Positions 1-4,448 of a stretch of 5,312 nucleotides of DNA are shown piece by piece (the first letter of the stretch is position 1; each line of letters starts with the position of its first letter). The DNA is taken from NCBI GenBank assembly GCA_003648875.1, contig QMQC01000154.1, positions 1-5,312 of the forward strand, read 5' to 3'. The notes under the pieces were generated by a model that saw nothing but the letters and a program-made list of their open reading frames with translations, was not told where the DNA came from and made no database searches. Origin of the DNA: Actinomycetota bacterium (GTDB taxonomy: Bacteria; Actinomycetota; Acidimicrobiia; Spongiisociales; UBA5794). Made by a program: the position numbers and the translations under genes.

Positions 1-851
1 ATCTTGTCATCTTCAACCAGTTCGATGAGTTCGGGAACTACCTGTGGCACTACTCGGTGACCGGGCCGGCCATGGTCGAGGTCCTCAACGACATCATGGG
101 ACCCAACGACAGGTTCGCAGGAGTAACCCTCACGACAGGCTCGGCAGGAACGATCGCCTCGGGCGACTACCTCAAGCAGGTCTTCCCCAACTCGAAGATC
201 GTTGCCGGAGAAGCGACCGAGTGCCCGACGATGATCTACAACGGTTTCGGCGAACACCGGATCGAAGGGATCGGGGACAAGCACATCCCGTGGATCCACA
301 ACGTTGCGAACACGGACATGGCAATGGGTATCGATGATGAGTCCTCTGTGAGCCTGATCCGCTTGTTCAACGAACCAGCCGGCCACGAGTACCTGGCCAC
401 CCAGGGAGTATCGGCAGACTTGATCGAGAAGCTCCCGCTGCTCGGTATCTCGGGTGCGGCGAACGTGTTGATGGCGATCAAGTTCGCCAAGTGGTACGAA
501 CTCACCGGCAACGACGTTGTGATGACACTCGGAACCGATTCAATGGAGATGTACGGATCACGGTTGGCTGAGATGAACGCTGAGCGCGGCGAATTCACCA
601 TGCTCGACGCTGCAGGTGTCTATCACCGGCATCTGATGGGCCAGGGTCTTCAGCACGTCCAAGAGCTCGGCTACTACGAGAGAAAACGGATTCACAACCT
701 GAAGTACTACACGTGGGTCGAGCAGCAGGGCAAGACCTACGAGGAGATCCAGGCCCAGTGGTACGACCCGGACTATTGGACGGGTATCCAGGCGATGGTC
801 GATCCGATCGACGAGCTGATCGAGTCGTTCAACGCCAGGACCAGAAGCTGA
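1..851 (+). CDS. PLP-dependent enzyme, cysteine synthase/CBS-like (fold type II), 5' partial
   Basis: The reading frame is already open at base 3, so the true start and the PLP-binding lysine lie upstream. 282 residues are visible, ending at TGA 849-851. A GTG at 57 is an internal valine, not a start. Visible features match the second half of the O-acetylserine sulfhydrylase / cystathionine beta-synthase fold: an NQFD...HY..TGP segment (residues 5-22), a PLP-phosphate loop TTGSAGT (44-50) in place of the usual GTGGT, a GIGDKHIP segment (89-96) like GIGAGFIP, GISGAAN (148-154) like GISSGAA, and GTDSMEMY (177-184) at the position of the PDSGERY serine that contacts the pyridine nitrogen. About 95 further residues follow, rich in Tyr and Trp (HNLKYYTWVEQQGKTYEE), which classical cysteine synthases lack. 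Family membership is confident. The reaction (beta-replacement, beta-elimination or another amino-acid lyase) is not determined, and no partner enzyme is visible in the window. Confidence 0.85.
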   Translation, partial: LVIFNQFDEFGNYLWHYSVTGPAMVEVLNDIMGPNDRFAGVTLTTGSAGTIASGDYLKQVFPNSKIVAGEATECPTMIYNGFGEHRIEGIGDKHIPWIHNVANTDMAMGIDDESSVSLIRLFNEPAGHEYLATQGVSADLIEKLPLLGISGAANVLMAIKFAKWYELTGNDVVMTLGTDSMEMYGSRLAEMNAERGEFTMLDAAGVYHRHLMGQGLQHVQELGYYERKRIHNLKYYTWVEQQGKTYEEIQAQWYDPDYWTGIQAMVDPIDELIESFNARTRS

Positions 852-870
852 CGCGTACGACACGCATCTG

Positions 871-898
871 CAATCCGCAATCCGTAATCCGCGGTCCG
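871..898. repeat. Four degenerate tandem heptamers
   Basis: Four consecutive 7-base units read CAATCCG, CAATCCG, TAATCCG and CGGTCCG. The first two are identical and the others differ at one and three positions. The array starts 19 bases after the stop of the PLP enzyme and ends 32 bases before the palindrome. It is not coding in any frame I can support. It may be simple slippage sequence or a cluster of weak binding sites; nothing here decides between these. Confidence 0.6.
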
Positions 899-930
899 GA
901 GAGCGGAAAGCGGTTGGCGGAGAGCGCCAC

Positions 931-947
931 TTTGACAGAATGTCAAA
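931..947. promoter_or_regulatory. Perfect palindrome, probable operator
   Basis: TTTGACAGAATGTCAAA is an exact inverted repeat with 7-base arms and a GAA centre. The flanking C930 and G948 extend it to 8-base arms. Its size and symmetry fit a site for a dimeric repressor or activator. It contains the best -35 hexamer of the region and also overlaps the first ATG of the downstream small ORF, so bound protein would block transcription. The gene three places downstream encodes a helix-turn-helix protein, which makes autoregulation the simplest reading. As RNA it could also form a hairpin over that ATG. Confidence 0.55.
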
Positions 948-961
948 GCTCTCGGTAGGGT
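932..961 (+). promoter_or_regulatory. Candidate sigma-70-type promoter for the cassette
   Basis: TTGACA (932-937) is an exact -35 consensus. TAGGGT (956-961) follows after 18 bases and fits the actinobacterial TAnnnT -10 pattern. Transcription would then begin near 968, downstream of the ATG at 940. In that case the small ORF would have to start at GTG 1000. The -35 sits inside the palindrome, as expected for a repressed promoter. The -10 is weak apart from its TA and final T, so this is only a candidate. Confidence 0.35.
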
Positions 962-1101
962 TCGGCGAACCACTCCCAGACACCGAGGATGAGGTCATCG
1001 TGCGGGATATTGATGTGTCCGAGATCGAGGCGGTACGGAGACACTTGGTTTCCCACGGGGACCGGCGTCCCGATGTGTTCGATGGCACCGCTGCCTCATG
1101 A
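940..1101 (+). CDS. Small hypothetical protein, first gene of coupled cassette
   Basis: This ORF encodes 53 residues from ATG 940, or 33 residues if it begins at GTG 1000. I do not recognise the family. The product is acidic in its first half (PLPDTEDE), has a likely helix around IDVSEIEAVRRHLVSHG, and shows no signal peptide or membrane segment. Its TGA (1099-1101) overlaps the ATG of the thiamine-binding-domain gene as ATGA, which is the main reason to believe it is translated. The ATG lies inside the palindrome, and the nearest purine-rich element (GGAGAG, 919-924) is about 15 bases away. The GTG at 1000 has a better ribosome site, GAGG at 991-994 with 5-base spacing, and lies downstream of the candidate promoter. 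I list the longer form but consider the GTG start equally likely. It could also be a non-coding leader. Confidence 0.4.
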   Translation: MSKLSVGFGEPLPDTEDEVIVRDIDVSEIEAVRRHLVSHGDRRPDVFDGTAAS

Positions 1102-1340
1102 GCGTTTGCACCGTCGAGTTCGTGATCGAGCCCTTTGTCGAGAACGCCCCGGGTCCACACGTCATGGCAGGGATCGAGGCCATGGAGACAAGAGGTCTCC
1201 ATGTGACGATGGGTCCATTCGGTTCTATCGTCTCGGGGACCGCAAGCGAGGTGTCCGGCGCCATTGGGGCGATGGTCTCCGCTGCCGTGGAGGATGGCGC
1301 ACACCGGGTACTCGTCGAGGTGGTGATCGACGGACCATGA
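1098..1340 (+). CDS. Thiamine-binding-domain protein (MTH1187/YkoF-like, DUF77)
   Basis: The 80-residue product matches the small alpha/beta fold of the MTH1187/YkoF thiamine-binding family over its whole length. The pattern is a first strand TVEFVIEPF with the typical E-P-F turn, then GPHV opening helix 1 (HVMAGIEAMETRG), a strand ending in MGPFGSIVSG, helix 2 with an alternating Ala/Val face, and a last strand HRVLVEVVID. At 80 residues it is slightly shorter than the usual 90-100. Characterised relatives bind thiamine or similar small ligands as oligomers in the cytoplasm and have no known catalytic activity. Both ends overlap neighbours by ATGA (1098-1101 and 1337-1340), so its translation is coupled to both. 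No convincing independent Shine-Dalgarno is present. Next to a DNA-binding protein, a ligand-sensing role is plausible, but that is inference. Confidence 0.75.
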   Translation: MSVCTVEFVIEPFVENAPGPHVMAGIEAMETRGLHVTMGPFGSIVSGTASEVSGAIGAMVSAAVEDGAHRVLVEVVIDGP

Positions 1341-1702
1341 AGACACCCTCTCATCCTCTCGAGCAGGCGATCAAGCCCCTGGTTGACGCGATCGGCGGAT
1401 CGGTCGTCGGTGCCAAGGACATCGAGGACGGTGATATCGCTCTTGAGTGGGAAGGCGAACCAGCAATCGGGGTGAGACTCGTAGACATCGTGTCGCTCGA
1501 ACGTCTCGTCGCCACCGTTGAAGATCAGCTCGGATCACCGTTGGCGGATCTCAGCCGTGCCGACAAGCAACGCGCCGTTGCAATGCTCGATGAACGAGGG
1601 GCCTTCCGACTCCGAAAGTCGATCGAGGATGTGGGCGTTGCGATGGGGGTAAGCCGCATCACCATCTACAACTACCTGAACACCACGAAGACTGACCGAT
1701 AA
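1337..1702 (+). CDS. Small helix-turn-helix regulator (YheO/DauR-like HTH)
   Basis: The product has 121 residues. Residues 71-115 form the DNA-binding part: DLSRADKQRAVAMLDERGAF, then KSIEDVGVAMGVSRITIYNY. The pattern 'LDERGAF-(R/K)-AV/SIE-VA--LGVSR-T-YNYL' resembles the C-terminal domain of YheO/DauR-type regulators (HTH_22). Residues 1-70 do not resemble the PAS-like YheO domain. They are a short unit with a hydrophobic helix (AIKPLVDAIGG), a DIALEWEGEPAIGVRL beta-hairpin and a helix LERLVATVEDQLG, probably for dimerisation or partner contact. The ATG is chosen because it overlaps the previous stop as ATGA. The same frame is open back to 989, but that part lies over the thiamine-binding-domain gene and is unlikely to be real. 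It probably acts on the palindrome at 931-947. Fis- or PucR-type HTHs are an alternative family assignment. Confidence 0.7.
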   Translation: MKTPSHPLEQAIKPLVDAIGGSVVGAKDIEDGDIALEWEGEPAIGVRLVDIVSLERLVATVEDQLGSPLADLSRADKQRAVAMLDERGAFRLRKSIEDVGVAMGVSRITIYNYLNTTKTDR

Positions 1703-1759
1703 CCGAACGTTCTCGTTCGCTCATCGGTGATAGAGCACCGCGAACGATCGGTTGTCGGT
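1695..1759. terminator. Large imperfect inverted repeat between convergent genes
   Basis: The left arm ACCGATAACCGAACGTTC (1695-1712) pairs with GAACGATCGGTTGTCGGT (1742-1759): 16 Watson-Crick pairs, one G-U and one A-A mismatch. It starts inside the last codons of the helix-turn-helix gene, and the TAA at 1700-1702 is in the stem. The loop holds a second stem, CGGTG/CACCG (1725-1729 with 1736-1740), and CGTTCGC (1714-1720) can pair instead with GCGAACG (1740-1746). Its place between tail-to-tail genes fits bidirectional termination. No T-run follows on either strand, as is common in high-GC actinobacteria. Confidence 0.6.
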
Positions 1760-1768
1760 AGGCGAACG

Positions 1769-1791
1769 CCATCGATCGTGCGACCATCGAT
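1769..1791. repeat. Direct repeat CCATCGAT, two copies
   Basis: CCATCGAT occurs at 1769-1776 and again at 1784-1791, with start points 15 bases apart. Each copy contains the palindrome ATCGAT. They lie between the terminator stem and the stop codon of the ABC ATPase gene. They could add a small secondary hairpin to the terminator region. I see no coding or regulatory meaning. Confidence 0.35.
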
Positions 1792-1810
1792 AGACGGGGA
1801 AAGCTCGCAA

Positions 1811-3385
1811 TCAGTCTGCCGCAACTCCTGCCATCATCAGCCCGACTTCCTCACGTGTGGCGAGCTTCGGGTCAACCATGCCCATGATCTTCCCCTCATA
1901 TAGGACGGCGATCCGGTCTGACAGGCCGAAGATTTCGTCGAGGTCCTCTGAGATCATCAGGATCGCGGTGCTGGCGGTTCGATACTCGATCAGTTTCTGC
2001 TGAATGAACTCGGCATCCGACAGTACGTTGCGTTTATCGATCAGCCTGCGGTGGATGTACTCAGCTGCACCGATATCAACCCCGCGAGTCGGCTGTGACG
2101 CAACAAGGACCGTGGGGGACGCAGAAAGTTCCCTAGCCATGATCACTTTCTGGATGTTGCCGCCGGACAAGGAACCGCACGGTGTCTCCAACGAAGGCGT
2201 CCGGATGTCAAATGCATCGACCAATTCCCTGGCGTGATCCTTGATTGTTCCGAAGTCGAAAAGACCGTGCTTCAAGTAGTCCGAACTCGCATGATCGATG
2301 AGAAGCAGATTCTCCCAAACCATGAAGTCAGCTATCACACCCTCCTTCATGCGTTCCTCCGGAACGTACGCGAGGCCTGCCTCGCGAACCTTGCTGGGGT
2401 GTGCACCCGTCACATCGATATCTGCGACCCTGATCATCCCGCTCACAGGTGCCCTCAGGCCGGCGATAGTCTCGGCCAACTCTCGCTGGCCATTACCAGA
2501 CACACCGGCGATGCCAAGGATCTCACCCCGACGGACACTGAGATCGAGATTGTCCACAACAACAAGACCCCTGTCGCCCATGACAGTCAGATCCTTGATC
2601 TCCAACGCGACGTCACCAGGCTCGGCATCGAGCTTGTCCGGCGTTAGCTTTACGGCTCGACCAACCATCATGTTCGCAAGGCTCTCACGCGTAGCCCCTT
2701 CGACGGGAATCTCACCGGTGACTGCCCCATGGCGAAGGACGGTGATTCGCGTACTGAGCGCAAGCACCTCGTGGAGTTTGTGGGAGATGAAGATCAGACC
2801 ACGTCCATCCACGGTGAGCTGGCGAAGCGTGGAGAAGAGTTGATCCACTTCCTGAGGGGTGAGCACCGCCGTTGGCTCATCGAGGATGAGCAACCTGGCA
2901 TCCCGGTAGAGCGCCTTGATGATCTCGACCCGTTGGCGCTCGCCCACCGAGAGTTGCCATACCAGCGCCGATGGATCCAGATCCAGCCCGTACCGGCCAG
3001 CAAGTTCAAGAATGCGCTTCGGTACGACGGCGAGATCGGTCAGGGCACCGCGGCTCGATTTGAGTCCGAGTGCCACGTTCTCGGCAACTGTCAACGTTGG
3101 AACCAGCATGAAATGCTGATGGATCATTCCGATCCCGTGATCGATCGCAGCGGCTGGGCTGTCGAGAGCAACGACCTCACCATCGATGAGGATGTCTCCC
3201 TCATCGGCCGGATAGAGGCCATACAACACATTCATCAACGTGCTCTTTCCGGCACCGTTCTCGCCAAGGAGCGTGTGCACCTCGCCCGCGTAGACATCGA
3301 AGTCGACGTGGTCGTTCGCGACAACTCCAGGAAACCGCTTCGTGATTCCGCGCATCTCAAGCATCGGACCAGGCGTGCCCGTCAC
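1811..3385 (-). CDS. ABC importer ATPase, two fused nucleotide-binding domains (NupO/YufO-like)
   Basis: The 524-residue cytoplasmic ATPase should drive import by the permease and BmpA-type lipoprotein encoded just upstream. Domain 1 is canonical: Walker A GENGAGKS (41-48), Q-loop Q90, signature LSVGE (145-149), Walker B LLILDEP (165-171) and switch His202. Domain 2 is degenerate: the P-loop is GVSGNGQRE (294-302) without GK[S/T], the signature LSGGN is kept (406-410), the Walker B region is VLVASQPT with Gln431 where Glu is expected, and ISEDLDE carries Glu in place of the switch His. That asymmetry is normal for sugar and nucleoside importers of this class. Unusually, AEYIHRRLIDKR (441-452) is echoed by AEFIQQKLIEYR (458-469), adding about 17 residues. 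The start is GTG 3385, preceded by AGGAGA at 5 bases. An overlapping ATG (3387-3385) runs straight into a stop. It lies 57 bases after the lipoprotein gene and is the last gene before the terminator. Confidence 0.93.
   Translation of the reverse strand: MTGTPGPMLEMRGITKRFPGVVANDHVDFDVYAGEVHTLLGENGAGKSTLMNVLYGLYPADEGDILIDGEVVALDSPAAAIDHGIGMIHQHFMLVPTLTVAENVALGLKSSRGALTDLAVVPKRILELAGRYGLDLDPSALVWQLSVGERQRVEIIKALYRDARLLILDEPTAVLTPQEVDQLFSTLRQLTVDGRGLIFISHKLHEVLALSTRITVLRHGAVTGEIPVEGATRESLANMMVGRAVKLTPDKLDAEPGDVALEIKDLTVMGDRGLVVVDNLDLSVRRGEILGIAGVSGNGQRELAETIAGLRAPVSGMIRVADIDVTGAHPSKVREAGLAYVPEERMKEGVIADFMVWENLLLIDHASSDYLKHGLFDFGTIKDHARELVDAFDIRTPSLETPCGSLSGGNIQKVIMARELSASPTVLVASQPTRGVDIGAAEYIHRRLIDKRNVLSDAEFIQQKLIEYRTASTAILMISEDLDEIFGLSDRIAVLYEGKIMGMVDPKLATREEVGLMMAGVAAD
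1979..2065 (-). repeat. Internal tandem duplication in ATPase domain 2
   Basis: Codons 441-452 and 458-469 of the ATPase encode two versions of the same helix with a 17-codon period: 6 of 12 residues are identical and most others are conservative (Y/F, R/K, D/E). At DNA level I count 24 of 36 matching bases, so if this is a duplication it is old and diverged. Family members as I know them go from the first helix almost directly to the ISEDLDE segment. Confidence 0.5.
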
Positions 3386-3390
3386 ATATC

Positions 3391-3396
3391 TCTCCT
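3391..3396 (-). promoter_or_regulatory. Ribosome binding site of the ABC ATPase gene
   Basis: AGGAGA on the minus strand ends 5 bases before GTG 3385. It fixes that start against the nearby ATG (3387-3385), which is followed at once by TGA. The base of the intercistronic hairpin is only 7 bases upstream. Confidence 0.75.
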
Positions 3397-3403
3397 GTTC
3401 GAG

Positions 3404-3433
3404 GGGTAGGGGGATCTTCCGATCCCCCTACCC
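3404..3433 (-). promoter_or_regulatory. Intercistronic hairpin, perfect 13-bp stem with GNRA-type loop
   Basis: On the transcribed strand GGGTAGGGGGATC and GATCCCCCTACCC form an uninterrupted 13-bp stem. The loop is GGAA, which fits the GNRA tetraloop pattern, closed by C-G. It begins 9 bases after the lipoprotein stop and ends 7 bases before the ATPase Shine-Dalgarno. No U-run follows, so full termination is unlikely. Protection of the upstream lipoprotein message, or partial attenuation giving more binding protein than ATPase, fits better. Confidence 0.75.
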
Positions 3434-3442
3434 AGCTTTGTC

Positions 3443-4414
3443 CTATCCGCCGGACTTGATCGCGTCGATCGCGTCGTCTGCGAGCTCCCTCACGTCGGCC
3501 GGCAGGTCATAGCCATCGTTGTATTCGATGACCAGGCCATCGTTGGCGAACGTGATACTGAACAGCTCCCCGCCGAGCTTGCCATCCTTCACCTTGTCGA
3601 TCATCTCTTCCAGGATGTGCTCCCAGTGGTACACCTGGGAGGCGACCACGATCTCGGGGGCGAGAGTCGTCTGGTTCGCCTGGGTACCGAACCACAGGAC
3701 ACCCTCCGATTTTGCGACGCCGACAGCTCCAACAACCATCTGCGCGGTGCCCGACAACACGTCGGCACCAGCACCGATCAACGAGTTTGCCGCCTCTGAG
3801 GCCAGAGCCACGTCGCTGAACGAATCGATGTAGTTCACGAGAACGTCTGCGCCGGGCTTCTGGATGAGAACGCCGGCCTTGAACCCGTCAACGTACAGCT
3901 TTGCATCGCCGACCTCGATCGGACCGACGATTCCAACGACGTCTCCCTGGGACAGTGCCGCAGCCATGATTCCCATGACCCTTCCGCCCTGATCAGATGC
4001 AGCCTCATATGAGTACACGTTCGGTAGACCGAATGTGTCTGCCGAAGTGCCCCAGGCGAAGGACGTCTCTGGGAAATCTGGTGCGATCTCCTGGAGTGAA
4101 CCTCCGTACTGCGATCCGTGCGCAATAACGAGGTCGTAGCCGTCAGATGCATAGTCACGAATCGCAACCGCAGCATCATCGACGACGAACGTCCCGTCAG
4201 TGACAGCAACCTCTGATACGACACCTGAATCCTTGAGCAGGTCCGCTGCGTCAACGATCGATTGGGTAAACGCCAGATCGTTCGACGCCGAAGGGGCGAC
4301 GATCGCAATCCTGAAATCGCCGCCGCCCGAATCGTCGTCGCTGCTGCTGCATGCGGCCGCAACGAGCGCGAGCACCGACAGAAGGATCGCTAGCTTTGTG
4401 AATCTATTCTTCAA
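3443..4414 (-). CDS. BmpA/PnrA-family substrate-binding lipoprotein
   Basis: The 323-residue extracytoplasmic receptor should deliver substrate to the permease and ATPase of the same operon. It has a classic lipoprotein leader: KNR/K at the N-terminus, a hydrophobic core LAILLSVLALVAAA, and lipidated Cys22, followed by a low-complexity SSSDDDSGGG linker. The two-lobed periplasmic-binding fold starts at DFRIAIVAP (33-41). BMP-family landmarks are the N-terminal FTQS (49-52, in place of the usual SFNQ), DLVIAHGSQYG (94-104), GGRVMGIMAAALS (143-155), VGIVGP (160-165) and GADVLSGTAQ (216-225). The start is TTG 4414, with GAGGAGG 4 bases upstream. An upstream GTG at 4441 would put this Shine-Dalgarno inside the gene and spoil the leader. 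Characterised relatives bind purine nucleosides, and RfuA of spirochetes binds riboflavin, so the ligand is open. It follows the permease by 34 bases. Confidence 0.88.
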   Translation of the reverse strand: MKNRFTKLAILLSVLALVAAACSSSDDDSGGGDFRIAIVAPSASNDLAFTQSIVDAADLLKDSGVVSEVAVTDGTFVVDDAAVAIRDYASDGYDLVIAHGSQYGGSLQEIAPDFPETSFAWGTSADTFGLPNVYSYEAASDQGGRVMGIMAAALSQGDVVGIVGPIEVGDAKLYVDGFKAGVLIQKPGADVLVNYIDSFSDVALASEAANSLIGAGADVLSGTAQMVVGAVGVAKSEGVLWFGTQANQTTLAPEIVVASQVYHWEHILEEMIDKVKDGKLGGELFSITFANDGLVIEYNDGYDLPADVRELADDAIDAIKSGG

Positions 4415-4418
4415 TTTT

Positions 4419-4425
4419 CCTCCTC
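4419..4425 (-). promoter_or_regulatory. Strong Shine-Dalgarno that fixes a TTG start
   Basis: GAGGAGG on the minus strand lies 4 bases upstream of TTG 4414. It is the strongest ribosome site in the window and outweighs the longer GTG reading from 4441. A strong site combined with a weak TTG start suggests tuned but substantial expression. Confidence 0.8.
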
Positions 4426-4432
4426 TATATGT

Positions 4433-4448
4433 GGGCCGCACGCGGCCC
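4433..4448 (-). promoter_or_regulatory. Short GC hairpin between permease and lipoprotein genes
   Basis: GGGCCG (4433-4438) and CGGCCC (4443-4448) form a 6-bp stem with a 4-base loop. It directly abuts the permease stop codon (4449-4451) and ends 7 bases before the lipoprotein Shine-Dalgarno. No T-run follows. It may be a processing or mild attenuation site; it is small enough to be chance. Confidence 0.4.

Noticed and set aside
989..1336. In-frame upstream extension of the HTH gene, giving a 237-residue protein
   Set aside because: This stretch lies over the thiamine-binding-domain gene and the small ORF in another frame, reads as Arg/Gly-rich low-quality protein, and the ATGA overlap at 1337 gives a natural start.
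558..1354. Long minus-strand open frames opposite the PLP enzyme and the cassette
   Set aside because: They are antisense to well-supported genes, have Arg/His/Ser-rich compositions without family motifs, and lack good ribosome sites.
2004..3409. Plus-strand open frames opposite the ABC ATPase
   Set aside because: The minus strand carries a complete ATPase with all motifs; the plus-strand products are shadow translations of those codons.
3404..3433. Strong hairpin as a simple operon-ending terminator
   Set aside because: The ATPase gene that needs the lipoprotein lies just downstream on the same strand with its own ribosome site, and no U-run follows the stem.
3458..3478. Short direct repeat GATCGCGTC in the lipoprotein C-terminus
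   Set aside because: It only reflects the repeated Asp-Ala-Ile codons of the DDAIDAIK helix.
3507..4362. Other-frame open frames over the lipoprotein gene
   Set aside because: They are out of frame with a clear BMP-family protein and show no recognisable domain.
4415..4441. GTG start for the lipoprotein, nine codons upstream of the TTG
   Set aside because: Those codons contain the GAGGAGG ribosome site itself and would place a charged, glycine-rich stretch before the lipoprotein leader.
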